Assembly (NCBI RefSeq): GCF_026013645.1
Contig: NZ_CP110224.1
Span: forward strand, 2,356,001 to 2,420,000
DNA: 64,000 nucleotides
DNA from: Virgibacillus natechei
GTDB lineage: Bacteria > Bacillota > Bacilli > Bacillales > Amphibacillaceae
Direction: 5' to 3'
Below the pieces are notes generated by a model. That model had not been told where the DNA came from. It was given only the letters and a program-made list of their open reading frames with translations, and searched no databases. Position numbers and translations under genes: made by a program. Position 1 is the first letter of the stretch; each line of letters opens with the position of its first letter. This document shows, piece by piece, positions 43,510-51,550 of the stretch.

Positions 43510-44064
43510 ATGGAATTAAATCAATGGTTTGAAAAAGCAATGTCCCCTGACACATATATTGAATCAATGGATAAGCATAAGGAGAATCTCTTACATGTTT
43601 ATGATAACTTCACATTGCCAAGTGATGAGGGATTTTTTAAAGCATTAAAAGAAAAGAACCTTCGCGTTATCGTGTTAACAGAGGATTGGTGCGGAGATGC
43701 GATGATGAATATGCCTATTTTACTTCATCTTGCGGATCGGTCATATATGGATGTAAGGGTACTACTACGTGACGACAACTTGGAATTGATGGATCAGTAT
43801 TTAACAAATGGAAAATCACGTTCCATTCCAATTTTTATATTTATTGATGAAAATGGAAATGAAGTAGCAAAATGGGGCCCCCGTGCTGATACCGTACAAC
43901 AATTTATTGACGAATCAAAACAAACCTTACCCGCCAATGATGCCGATGATTACAAAGAAAAAATGCAGGAAATACTCGTCTTTACGACAAAATCATTCCG
44001 TGACAACACAGATTTCTGGGATGATGTATATACGAGCATGAAACAGACACTTCAAGATAGCTAA
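43510..44064 (+). CDS. Thioredoxin-family protein with a WCGDA active-site motif
   Basis: 184 residues with a thioredoxin-like core at about 50-140. The usual WCxxC is replaced by EDWCGDAMMN, leaving one Cys in the whole protein, so it cannot do standard dithiol exchange. A cis-Pro element is present (SRSIPIFIFIDENG near 105). Related single-Cys proteins are common in Bacilli; their reaction is not known. GGGAGTG lies upstream of the ATG and a strong terminator follows. Monocistronic. Confidence 0.75.
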   Translation: MELNQWFEKAMSPDTYIESMDKHKENLLHVYDNFTLPSDEGFFKALKEKNLRVIVLTEDWCGDAMMNMPILLHLADRSYMDVRVLLRDDNLELMDQYLTNGKSRSIPIFIFIDENGNEVAKWGPRADTVQQFIDESKQTLPANDADDYKEKMQEILVFTTKSFRDNTDFWDDVYTSMKQTLQDS

Positions 44065-44075
44065 TATGCTTAACC

Positions 44076-44104
44076 AAGGCTGACGAAACGCGTCAGCCTT
44101 TTTT
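44076..44104 (+). terminator. Terminator of the thioredoxin-like gene
   Basis: A perfect stem, AAGGCTGACG (44076-44085) with CGTCAGCCTT (44091-44100), and a T-run. Confidence 0.9.
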
Positions 44105-44167
44105 GTATAGTCCTACAAACCTTTTGTCCATACTATTTAGATATAGAACGCGAAAAAGGTGAAAAGG

Positions 44168-45175
44168 ATGAGTATAAAACGTTTTAAATATGTCTTCTAT
44201 CGACTTCCTATCATATTGAGGTTATTAATCACTATTTTTATTGTGATGTTTGTTTATGGGTGTGTGATCCACCTTGTGGAGCCGGAGCAGTTCCCATCCA
44301 TTTTCGAGGGCGTATGGTGGGCTATTGTGACTGCCTCAACGGTTGGTTATGGTGATTACGTCCCTTTAAGTAACTCGGGGAGGATTGTCTCCATTTTATT
44401 GATTCTTACTGGTGGCGGGTTAATTGCATTCTATATCACGACATTCGCAGCAACTACCGTTCAACGCGAGCAGGATCTAGAAAGTGGGAGAATTTCGTTT
44501 AAAGGAAAGGATCATCTTGTTTTCATTGGCTGGAATGAACGCACAAGACAATTGCTTGATATAACGTTAGATAATAATCCAGATATTCGAATTGTTCTTA
44601 TTGATCGCACACTCAATCATATCGCTTTTCAACATTATCCTGTTCATTTCATTCACGGGGATGCCACAGAAGATAACACCTTAAAACAAGCGAATATCCC
44701 TCAAGCAAAACGTGTTATTATAACAGCTGATATAACGAAAAACGAACGACAATCAGATAATTACACGATTCTAACCACGGTAGCTGTTCGTGGGAATAAT
44801 AATGACGTCCCCATCATCGCGGAAATTTTATCTGAAATTCAAATTGACAATGCATTACGAGCTGGAGCCTCCACGATTATTAAATCAAATGATTTTATGA
44901 GTGCATTGCTTTATCATGAGCTTTCAAGTCATGATAAAGCCAAACCTTTTGATGTTATTTTGCATCTATTAAAAACACAACAATTTAGTCAGCAAGAAAT
45001 AACAGAGGATTTGGAGGAAAAAACATTTCTGGAAGCATCCAGTTACTATTTAAAAGATAGCGAGGAACAACATATTTTGCTGGGTTTCATACGAGATAAT
45101 GAGTGGCATGTAAATCCATCCGCAGATTTTATACTAGAAAAAGAAGATATTCTTATAAGTATTTGTAATTGGTAA
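44168..45175 (+). CDS. Potassium channel with TrkA-N (RCK) domain, YugO-like
   Basis: About 335 residues. Two transmembrane helices (near 15-37 and 75-98) flank a pore with the K+ selectivity filter TVGYGD near 61-66. A cytosolic RCK/TrkA-N domain follows (HLVFIGWNERTRQLL near 118, IHGDATEDNTL near 163), binding a nucleotide or ion for gating. B. subtilis YugO is the nearest named relative and lies in the same genomic neighbourhood (yugI, pgi). The frame opens with GTG at 44159, but AAAGGTG before ATG 44168 supports the later start. No MstX-like gene precedes it. Confidence 0.87.
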   Translation: MSIKRFKYVFYRLPIILRLLITIFIVMFVYGCVIHLVEPEQFPSIFEGVWWAIVTASTVGYGDYVPLSNSGRIVSILLILTGGGLIAFYITTFAATTVQREQDLESGRISFKGKDHLVFIGWNERTRQLLDITLDNNPDIRIVLIDRTLNHIAFQHYPVHFIHGDATEDNTLKQANIPQAKRVIITADITKNERQSDNYTILTTVAVRGNNNDVPIIAEILSEIQIDNALRAGASTIIKSNDFMSALLYHELSSHDKAKPFDVILHLLKTQQFSQQEITEDLEEKTFLEASSYYLKDSEEQHILLGFIRDNEWHVNPSADFILEKEDILISICNW

Positions 45176-45199
45176 CCGCTGCTGATCAAATTTATTTTT

Positions 45200-45228
45200 T
45201 TGCCTCTTAAGAATATATATGGTAAAAT
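45200..45228 (+). promoter_or_regulatory. Sigma-A promoter of the S1-domain gene
   Basis: TTGCCT (45200-45205), a 17-bp spacer and TAAAAT (45223-45228). Confidence 0.6.
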
Positions 45229-45270
45229 ATTATATTGTGTAAAAAGAAATGAATATAGGAGTTGTTCAGC

Positions 45271-45645
45271 ATGACTAACAAATTTGAGGCTGGTCAAATA
45301 ATAGACGGAAAAGTTACAGGAATCCAACCATATGGAGCATTTGTTGCTTTAGATGAAGAAGTGCAAGGTTTGGTTCACATCTCTGAGGTTACACATGGAT
45401 ATGTTAAAGATGTTAATGAACATTTAGCAATTGGTGATGAAGTAAAAGTTAAGGTTTTAAACGTGGATGCAGCGAAGAACAAAGTTTCCTTATCCATTCG
45501 TGCCACACAAGAGGATCCAGAAAAACCTGCGAAAACCCAAAAAACCAATCCTACAAACCAACATGAAAATGATGATTCCGGCTTTAATACGTTAAAAGAC
45601 AAGCTAGAAGAGTGGATTGAGCAGTCAAAAAAGGCTAAGAAATAA
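45271..45645 (+). CDS. yugI: S1 RNA-binding domain protein, general stress protein 13 family (YugI)
   Basis: 124 residues. An S1 domain fills 5-75 ([20 protein letters not shown], then [20 protein letters not shown], then [18 protein letters not shown]). A charged tail ending in basic residues follows. GSP13/YugI binds RNA and associates with ribosomes in Bacillus. TATAGGAG nine bases before the ATG at 45271 sets the start; the frame upstream begins with a TTG at 45262. A large hairpin terminator follows, and pgi comes next as in the yug region of B. subtilis. Confidence 0.87.
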   Translation: MTNKFEAGQIIDGKVTGIQPYGAFVALDEEVQGLVHISEVTHGYVKDVNEHLAIGDEVKVKVLNVDAAKNKVSLSIRATQEDPEKPAKTQKTNPTNQHENDDSGFNTLKDKLEEWIEQSKKAKK

Positions 45646-45650
45646 AAAAA

Positions 45651-45710
45651 GAGGCATTCTCAAATTGATATTGGTAAACCAATACGATTTGAGGGTGCCT
45701 CTTTTTTTAC
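45651..45710 (+). terminator. Long hairpin terminator between yugI and pgi
   Basis: GAGGCA and TGCCTC close a stem of about 22 bp (CTCAAAT/ATTTGAG, ATTGG/CCAAT) capped by TAAA, followed by seven T. Confidence 0.88.
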
Positions 45711-45805
45711 CAGAAAACAAATCTAGTAAAAGTTCTTTCTTGAATTATAGACGGCTCTTGGGTAAAGTTAAATGGTATGAATATCAATCAAAGGAGGCAG
45801 CAAAA

Positions 45806-47152
45806 ATGACGCACGTAACGTTTAACTATGACAAGGCTCTTACATTCTTTGACCAACAGGAAATGACTAACTTAGATAGCCATGTTCAAGTAGCCCATCA
45901 AGCTTTACATAATAAAACAGGTGCTGGAAATGACTATTTAGGATGGATCGATTTACCAAATAACTATGATAAAGAGGAATTTGCTCGTATAAAATCAAGT
46001 GCTGAAAAGATTAGAGAGGATTCCGATGTCTTACTCGTAATAGGTATAGGTGGCTCGTATTTAGGTGCTCGCGCAGCCCTTGATATGCTGAACCATTCGT
46101 TTCAAAACCTTCTTCCGAAAACGGAAAGAAAGGCACCCCAAATAATTTTTGTTGGACATCACATGAGTTCTACTTATTTGAGTGAATTATTTGATATATT
46201 ACAAGATAAAGACGTATCGATTAATGTTATTTCAAAAAGTGGGACAACCACCGAACCAGCCATCGCCTTTCGTATTTTCAAAAAGTTCTTAGAGGAGAAA
46301 TACGGACAAGAAGAAGCAAAACATCGTATATACGCCACGACGGATAAAGAAAAAGGTGCATTGAAAACGAGTGCTGATAAAGCAGGCTATGAAACGTTTG
46401 TAATCCCCGATGATGTTGGTGGACGCTATTCTGTTTTAACAGCTGTCGGCTTATTACCAATCGCTGTCAGTGGCATCTCGATAGATGATATGATGCAGGG
46501 TGCACAAGCTGCCAAAAGCGATTTTGCTGAACCGACACTCGCTAAAAATCCGGCATACCAATATGCTGCAGTAAGAAACATCTTATACAACAAAGGCAAA
46601 ACAATTGAAATGCTGATCAATTATGAACCGCAATTACAATATTTTGCGGAGTGGTGGAAACAGTTATTCGGGGAAAGTGAAGGGAAAGATCAAAAAGGGA
46701 TCTACCCATCTTCTGCTAATTTTTCAACTGATTTACATTCATTAGGACAATACGTGCAAGATGGTAGGCGTGACCTTTTTGAAACGGTTCTCCATGTTAA
46801 CAAGTCAGCTAAAGAAATGACCGTCGAAGAAGAAAAAGACGATTCAGATGGCCTAAACTATTTAGCAGGAAAAACAATACATGAAATTAATGACAAAGCA
46901 TTCCAAGGTACATTATTAGCACACACAGATGGTGGTGTGCCTAACTTAATTATTGAGGTTCCTGAACTCAATGCTTATACATTTGGTTATCTCGTGTACT
47001 TCTTTGAAAAAGCTTGTGCGATTAGCGGATACTTACTAGGCGTAAATCCATTTGATCAACCAGGTGTAGAAGCATATAAGGAGAATATGTTTGCGTTATT
47101 AGGCAAATCTGGATTTGAGAAGCAAAAAGATGAATTAGAAAAAAGACTATAA
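45806..47152 (+). CDS. pgi: Glucose-6-phosphate isomerase
   Basis: A 448-residue enzyme that interconverts glucose-6-phosphate and fructose-6-phosphate. Visible: [17 protein letters not shown] near 77-93, [17 protein letters not shown] near 140-156 (the phosphate-binding SKSGTT), [15 protein letters not shown] near 200-214 and the catalytic Glu/His region. The open frame runs back to 45617 through the yugI terminator, but AAGGAGGCAG before ATG 45806 gives the standard N-terminus. Monocistronic, as in Bacillus. Confidence 0.96.
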   Translation: MTHVTFNYDKALTFFDQQEMTNLDSHVQVAHQALHNKTGAGNDYLGWIDLPNNYDKEEFARIKSSAEKIREDSDVLLVIGIGGSYLGARAALDMLNHSFQNLLPKTERKAPQIIFVGHHMSSTYLSELFDILQDKDVSINVISKSGTTTEPAIAFRIFKKFLEEKYGQEEAKHRIYATTDKEKGALKTSADKAGYETFVIPDDVGGRYSVLTAVGLLPIAVSGISIDDMMQGAQAAKSDFAEPTLAKNPAYQYAAVRNILYNKGKTIEMLINYEPQLQYFAEWWKQLFGESEGKDQKGIYPSSANFSTDLHSLGQYVQDGRRDLFETVLHVNKSAKEMTVEEEKDDSDGLNYLAGKTIHEINDKAFQGTLLAHTDGGVPNLIIEVPELNAYTFGYLVYFFEKACAISGYLLGVNPFDQPGVEAYKENMFALLGKSGFEKQKDELEKRL

Positions 47153-47214
47153 TAATAGCAAGAAGCCAACGAAATGATCATGTTGTATCATTTCTAATGT
47201 TTTTTGTAAATATG

Positions 47215-47239
47215 GTTTATAAAAATTTTCATGGGGTAT
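47215..47239 (+). promoter_or_regulatory. Sigma-B-type promoter
   Basis: GTTTAT (47215-47220), 13 bases and GGGTAT (47234-47239) fit the sigma-B consensus GTTTAA-N12/14-GGGTAT with one mismatch. It would start transcription near 47246, ahead of a terminator at 47275-47308. Confidence 0.55.
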
Positions 47240-47245
47240 ACTATT

Positions 47246-47308
47246 GATGTAAGACTTTCTCGTATTCCCCCTGTAAGCAAAGCGTTTTTAACGCTTTGCT
47301 TTTTTTTT
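47246..47308 (+). ncRNA. Putative sigma-B-dependent small RNA with a C-rich stretch
   Basis: From the expected start near 47246 to the end of a strong terminator there are about 63 nt and no ORF. The 5' half appears unstructured and includes TATTCCCCCTG, able to pair with Shine-Dalgarno-like GGGGG. The 3' half is the hairpin AAGCAAAGCG/CGCTTTGCTT (47275-47301) with seven or more T. This layout (stress promoter, C-rich single strand, intrinsic terminator) resembles regulatory RNAs of Bacilli such as RoxS or FsrA. It is a sequence prediction only. Confidence 0.45.
47275..47308 (+). terminator. Intrinsic terminator between pgi and patB
   Basis: AAGCAAAGCG (47275-47284) pairs with CGCTTTGCTT (47292-47301), with a T-run after. 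It is 120 bp beyond pgi, so it may belong to the small transcript described above. Confidence 0.9.
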
Positions 47309-47385
47309 AGGTAATTTTAATTTGTTTTCTAAGAACCTTCCTCAAATGTTTGTTATAATAGTACTAGCGTCAGGAGGGGTAAATA

Positions 47386-48555
47386 ATGAGTATATTTAAA
47401 GAAATACATGATCGAAAAAATACTCGGTCGGTAAAATGGGACATGCTAAAGCCAGTTTTCCAAACGGATGATGTTTTGCCAATGTGGGTTGCCGATATGG
47501 ATTTCAAAGCGCCCGAAGCTGTGAATGAAGCATTAGTTAATCGTGCAAAACACGGTATTTATGGTTATACAATCATTGATGATGATGTAACCAACTCTAT
47601 TATAAATTGGATCCGTAAACGTCATAACTGGGATATTAATAAAAACTGGCTATCCTTTAGCCCAGGTGTCGTTACAAGCTTGCATATCGCCATTCAAGCT
47701 TTTACCGAACCAAGTGATAAAATATTAATCCAAACACCTGTCTACACACCCTTTTACAAGATGATTGAGCAACATGATAGAGAACTTGTTAAAAATACAC
47801 TCGTTCTAGAAGACAATTATTATACGATTGATTTTACAGATTTCGAAGAGAAGCTGAAACAAGGGGTAAAAGCCTTTATTTTATGTTCCCCACACAATCC
47901 TGTTGGACGTGTTTGGAAGGAAGACGAATTACAAGAAATGGCCAGATTATGCTTAAAATATGATGTACTTATCTTAACAGATGAAATCCATGCAGATCTC
48001 ATTTATCCTGGTGAGCAACATATTCCAATAGCATCTCTTTCCGAAGAAATTGCTGAACAAACCATAACATGCATGTCACCATCCAAAACATTTAATTTAG
48101 CTGGATTACAAGCTTCCTACATCATTACGTCAAATAAAGAGAAAAGAGACTTACTTAATGATCATCTAAGCAAACAAGGACATAATATGCTAAATACGAT
48201 GGGGAACACAGCTATGGAAGCAGCCTATTTACACGGAGAGGCGTGGCTTGATGAACTACGAACTGTTCTAAAAGAAAACCAAGCGTATGTTTCGGAAATG
48301 CTGGAAAATCATACGAATGAACTTAAAGTTACGCAAACTGAGGGAACTTATTTATTATGGATTGATTGCAGTGGACTCGATATGGACAATAAGACGTTAA
48401 ATAAATTTATGATCGAAAAAGCTAAAGTTGGTCTTAATACTGGAGCTGAATATGGGAAAGAAGGAGATTCCTTTATGCGAATGAATATTGCTTGTCCAAA
48501 AGCCACCGTAGTAGAAGGTGTTAAACGCATCATAGACGCGGTGAACAACAGGTGA
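47386..48555 (+). CDS. patB: MalY/PatB-family PLP C-S lyase
   Basis: A 389-residue fold-type I PLP enzyme. The N-terminus has DVLPMWVADMDFKAPEAV, the substrate-proximal region near 28-45. The PLP lysine is in SPSKTFNLAGLQAS near 230-243, and LTDEIHADLIYPG near 193 binds the cofactor ring. B. subtilis PatB is a C-S lyase acting on cystathionine and related sulfur amino acids. AGGAGGGG lies before the ATG. In Bacillus patB lies next to kinB-kapB; here kapB is about 1.2 kb further on, but kinB is absent. Confidence 0.9.
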   Translation: MSIFKEIHDRKNTRSVKWDMLKPVFQTDDVLPMWVADMDFKAPEAVNEALVNRAKHGIYGYTIIDDDVTNSIINWIRKRHNWDINKNWLSFSPGVVTSLHIAIQAFTEPSDKILIQTPVYTPFYKMIEQHDRELVKNTLVLEDNYYTIDFTDFEEKLKQGVKAFILCSPHNPVGRVWKEDELQEMARLCLKYDVLILTDEIHADLIYPGEQHIPIASLSEEIAEQTITCMSPSKTFNLAGLQASYIITSNKEKRDLLNDHLSKQGHNMLNTMGNTAMEAAYLHGEAWLDELRTVLKENQAYVSEMLENHTNELKVTQTEGTYLLWIDCSGLDMDNKTLNKFMIEKAKVGLNTGAEYGKEGDSFMRMNIACPKATVVEGVKRIIDAVNNR

Positions 48556-48631
48556 TATTCCCAATCACGTTATCTGGTAAGATAATGAAAGCCATGTCTT
48601 ATAAGGGCATGGCTTTCATTCATACAACATT

Positions 48632-49201
48632 CTACTCATCTTGTTCTTCATTAAATTGGGTAGGATCTGTCGGTGAATCGTCTACATCCACTTCATCATC
48701 TTTCTTTATCTCACCACATATAATGCGGGCTCCAGAATCACCACCTGGTTGACTAACTCCATCGTCTTGCTCTTCTTTGATAACTAAAGATGTACCTCCT
48801 TCTAATATAGACATCCGTCCATCTAAAAGTGTTGCCTCTTCTATAATCAATTCTGCTTCCACCTGTCCGTCATCATCCGCTTCTATATTCGGTAAATCAC
48901 CCAAATGAGATCCCTCTGGATGCATTAAACCATGATCGTCCCCTTCTGGATTAAGATGATTTCCTGCGCTCGTAAAATCCGGCCCTTCGCAATTTGGGTT
49001 TTCATGAACATGAATCCCGTGAAACCCAGGATCTAAACCTTCTAGTGTTAACTCTATCTCAACACCATCCGATTGTTCAGATAAATTAGCCGTTCCAACC
49101 ATATCACCTGAGGCATTATACATTTCCACTGTTTTTGCAGACTGATCATCACTTTGACATGAGACCATGAAGAGAATCATTAGTAAAAAGATTAACCGCA
49201 T
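48632..49201 (-). CDS. Cu/Zn superoxide dismutase-like lipoprotein missing one copper ligand
   Basis: A 189-residue lipoprotein (lipobox FMVSC, Cys15). The SOD fold is clear: HGIHVHEN (His64, His66), AGNHLNP (His82), HGLMHPEGSHLGDL (His90, His99, Asp102) and GDSGARIICG with the disulfide partner of Cys71. These provide two copper ligands, the bridging His and the zinc site. The fourth copper ligand, equivalent to SOD1 His120, is Lys142 (SLVIKEEQDDG). B. subtilis YojM is likewise a Cu-ligand-deficient paralogue. Dismutase activity is therefore doubtful. The C-terminus is very acidic. GGAGAATAGC precedes the ATG. Confidence 0.85.
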   Translation of the reverse strand: MRLIFLLMILFMVSCQSDDQSAKTVEMYNASGDMVGTANLSEQSDGVEIELTLEGLDPGFHGIHVHENPNCEGPDFTSAGNHLNPEGDDHGLMHPEGSHLGDLPNIEADDDGQVEAELIIEEATLLDGRMSILEGGTSLVIKEEQDDGVSQPGGDSGARIICGEIKKDDEVDVDDSPTDPTQFNEEQDE

Positions 49202-49306
49202 GCTATTCTCCTCTCCTTTTAAATACTTTTCTATTTAGTATCTACAATTAGGCTCTAATATAAACATAAAAAAGACCCCCATCAATGAATTGACAGGGAC
49301 CCCTTC

Positions 49307-49510
49307 TTAATGATTTTCGTTAGAACTATTTTCATCATCTTCTTCTATGTTATGTTGACTATATTTTTCGTTAAATAATTCTTCTTCTTTTTTTGATTTT
49401 TTATAAATGAGATACATTGCTCCAACAGCTAGCAGCATAAATATGACGAGCACGATAAACGCTGGGAGGTATTCTGATTTATCTTCAGGAAAATACAAGA
49501 ATTCCATCAT
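49307..49510 (-). CDS. Small single-pass membrane protein
   Basis: 67 residues with one transmembrane helix at about 15-36 (LPAFIVLVIFMLLAVGAMYLI), then a basic KKSKKEEE flank and an acidic Asn/Glu tail. The longer frame to 49633 runs into repeat DNA. GGAAGTGATAATT before tandem ATG codons (49510, 49507) sets the start. A G-U-rich hairpin with a T-run at 49269-49305 ends it. Not recognised. Confidence 0.6.
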   Translation of the reverse strand: MMEFLYFPEDKSEYLPAFIVLVIFMLLAVGAMYLIYKKSKKEEELFNEKYSQHNIEEDDENSSNENH

Positions 49511-49528
49511 AATTATCACTTCCTTCTT

Positions 49529-49688
49529 AAAGTGCGTGTTCAAAAGTTGCCGAATTAGAAGCAAGGAGGTCGAGGAGGCGTAGTTTTGAGCAACGGAACG
49601 TATGCTTTTAATACGTGAGTAGCGGAAAAACAAGCCAACGAAGAGATTCGCCGCTTATCATTTGGTAACTTTTTGAACATCCCCTTAA
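49529..49688. repeat. GTTCAAAA-ended palindromic repeat, compact copy
   Basis: 160 bp running from AAAGTGCGTGTTCAAAAG to ACTTTTTGAACATCCCCTT. Core blocks TCGAGGAGGCGTAGTTTTGA, GCAACGGAACGTATG and AAACAAGCCAACGA match the element at 28903-29219 in inverted orientation. It appears inserted just upstream of the small membrane protein gene. Confidence 0.75.
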
Positions 49689-49788
49689 AGTATTATATCA
49701 AAGTTTTTGTTTTCACCAAACCACTATAGTAAATGTTCGCTAATTTGTTATATTTTTGGCACAATGAAGGGAAGGGAGGTTGAGAAAT

Positions 49789-50181
49789 TTGGCAGATATT
49801 ACTATTGGTACAATTGTACGTGCTCATTATAATTCCGGAACTTACATAGGAGAAGTGAAAGAAGATCGTGGAGAACATTATTTAATCGAAGTCTTGGCTG
49901 TTAAGAAACATCCCATGCAGGGTGACCTTCATAATCCCGGTGAAGTGGAGGACGTATTCTTCCACGAACGTAAAGCGTTAGCCCCACATGAAAAAATGAA
50001 TGTAAAAAAACCTGCAGCAAAGCCTTTTGATGAAGGGGTTCCTACTTACGGAAAATCATTAAAGCAAGCCGTAGAATCCTATAAAGAAAAACTTACAACC
50101 GAAGAGACAGCATTTAATAAGAAAGCATTGCAAACATTAATAGAACTAGAAGAGAAACATTACGAAAAAAATTACTATTAA
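49789..50181 (+). CDS. kapB: Kinase-associated protein KapB
   Basis: About 130 residues. The N-terminal SH3-like region begins ADITIGTIVRAHYNSGTYIG, and FFHERKALAPHEKMNVKK near 62 matches KapB, the kinase-associated protein B needed for KinB signalling to Spo0F in B. subtilis. No lipobox is present despite the historical name. The TTG at 49780 directly abuts GGGAGG, so the TTG at 49789 is the better start. In B. subtilis it lies beside kinB; that kinase gene is not in this window. Confidence 0.8.
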   Translation: MADITIGTIVRAHYNSGTYIGEVKEDRGEHYLIEVLAVKKHPMQGDLHNPGEVEDVFFHERKALAPHEKMNVKKPAAKPFDEGVPTYGKSLKQAVESYKEKLTTEETAFNKKALQTLIELEEKHYEKNYY

Positions 50182-50240
50182 ATAAATTAACACGGATAGC
50201 CTAAGTCAATACTTACAGACACAGGTGTGTAGTGCAGAAA

Positions 50241-50268
50241 AAAAGCTAGAGGATATCCTCTAGCTTTT
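50241..50268. terminator. Bidirectional terminator between kapB and ptsH
   Basis: A perfect 28-bp palindrome (AAAAGCTAGAGGATATCC...) with A and T runs, placed between converging genes. Confidence 0.85.
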
Positions 50269-50272
50269 CTTC

Positions 50273-50536
50273 TTATTCACCTAAATGTTCTGTAACTACT
50301 TCTTTAACGCCTTGGATCGCTTCTTCTTCATCAGATCCAGTTGCCGTAATTTTAATTTCTGCCCCTTTGGGAATTCCTAGTGACATGACACCCATGATGG
50401 ATTTCAAATTAACCTTTTTATCGTTATAGGAAACCTCAACTTCTGATTCAAATTGACCTGCTTTGTTAACTAACAACGTAGCTGGACGTGCATGTACGCC
50501 TGTTTCTGCTGTTATTGTAAATGTTTGTTCCTTCAT
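50273..50536 (-). CDS. ptsH: HPr phosphocarrier protein, not linked to ptsI
   Basis: An 87-residue HPr. His15 ([12 protein letters not shown]) accepts phosphate from enzyme I, and Ser46 ([11 protein letters not shown]) is the HPr-kinase target used in catabolite repression. Because His15 is present this is HPr and not Crh. The frame starts at 50545, but AAAGGAT sits there, so ATG 50536 is chosen. In most Bacilli ptsH is followed by ptsI; here the next gene downstream is convergent kapB and no enzyme I gene is near. Confidence 0.9.
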   Translation of the reverse strand: MKEQTFTITAETGVHARPATLLVNKAGQFESEVEVSYNDKKVNLKSIMGVMSLGIPKGAEIKITATGSDEEEAIQGVKEVVTEHLGE

Positions 50537-50752
50537 ATATAACATCCTTTCAAATCTATTTTCTATTTATGTACTATTTTTAGTACATTATCCACTTTAC
50601 TAGTGAAAAGTTAACCATCTATATTATATACAATAATACGCATTTTTGAAACAAAAAACTACTAAATTCTCCTATATCCCATTATATATTTGTTTTTAAT
50701 AAATCGTTATGATAACGTTATTTTTGAATGAGTAGCATTAGGAGGAATTAGA

Positions 50753-51460
50753 ATGAGTGTTCATATTGGTGCAAAACAAGGTGAAATTGCTGATAAAATT
50801 CTATTACCAGGAGACCCTTTGCGAGCAACCTATATTGCAGAGACTTTCTTGGAAGATGTAACGCAGTATAATCAAGTCCGTGGCATGTATGGCTATACTG
50901 GCACATATAAAGGAGAACGAATTTCCGTACAAGGAACAGGAATGGGCGTTCCATCCATTGCCATTTACGTAAATGAGTTAATTCAAAGCTATGATGTCCA
51001 AAAATTAATTCGTGTCGGAACATGTGGAGCTATTCAGAAAGACGTTAACGTTCGTGATGTTATTCTCGCACAAGGATCTACTACGGATTCACAGCTTAAC
51101 CGCATGGTATTTGGGGGTATTGACTATGCCCCAATCGCTGACTTTGATCTACTAAAAAACGCATATGATGTCGGTGTCGACAAAGGAATGAACCTACGTG
51201 TAGGTAATGTATTTACAAGTGATACATTCTATCGCGACAATGCACAAGAAATTAATGAATTGTTGGCGAAGTATAAAGTCCTTGCCATTGAAATGGAAAC
51301 CTCAGCACTTTACACGTTAGCTGCAAAATTCGACCGTCAAGCATTATCCGTATTAACTGTTTCTGACCACATTTTAACTGGCGAAGAAACGTCATCTGAG
51401 GAGCGCCAAACAACATTTAATGAAATGATGGAAGTTGCATTGGACGCAGCATTGAAATAA
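50753..51460 (+). CDS. deoD: Purine nucleoside phosphorylase DeoD
   Basis: A 235-residue trimer-type PNP that splits purine nucleosides with phosphate to base and pentose-1-phosphate. [19 protein letters not shown] at 18-36 (phosphate loop), [29 protein letters not shown] near 64-79, [14 protein letters not shown] near 180-193 (nucleoside contact) and the catalytic Asp in [11 protein letters not shown] near 202-212 are all present. GGAGGAATT precedes the ATG. Single gene. Confidence 0.96.
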   Translation: MSVHIGAKQGEIADKILLPGDPLRATYIAETFLEDVTQYNQVRGMYGYTGTYKGERISVQGTGMGVPSIAIYVNELIQSYDVQKLIRVGTCGAIQKDVNVRDVILAQGSTTDSQLNRMVFGGIDYAPIADFDLLKNAYDVGVDKGMNLRVGNVFTSDTFYRDNAQEINELLAKYKVLAIEMETSALYTLAAKFDRQALSVLTVSDHILTGEETSSEERQTTFNEMMEVALDAALK

Positions 51461-51474
51461 ATGAAGCAACCATT

Positions 51475-51506
51475 ATTGTCACCCTTCTAAAATTCAAGTT
51501 GACAAT
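51475..51506 (+). promoter_or_regulatory. BirA-type operator overlapping the bioY promoter
   Basis: TTGTCACC (51476-51483), 14 bases and GTTGACAA (51498-51505) form the inverted repeat TTGTnAmC-N14-GTTnACAA expected for biotin repressor BirA. The right half contains TTGACA, usable as the -35, with TACGAT at -10 distance. It lies 45 bp before bioY. Binding is inferred. Confidence 0.65.
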
Positions 51507-51550
51507 AGTCCCCCCTCTGACTTACGATCAACATAAAGGGGGATATTTTT

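Noticed and set aside
45617..45805. 63-residue N-terminal extension of Pgi
   Set aside because: It overlaps the yugI end and its terminator; AAGGAGG before 45806 and the usual Pgi N-terminus decide.
50700..50740. cre site near TGATAACGTTATTT before deoD
   Set aside because: It departs from TGWAANCGNTNWCA at several positions, so it is too weak to claim.
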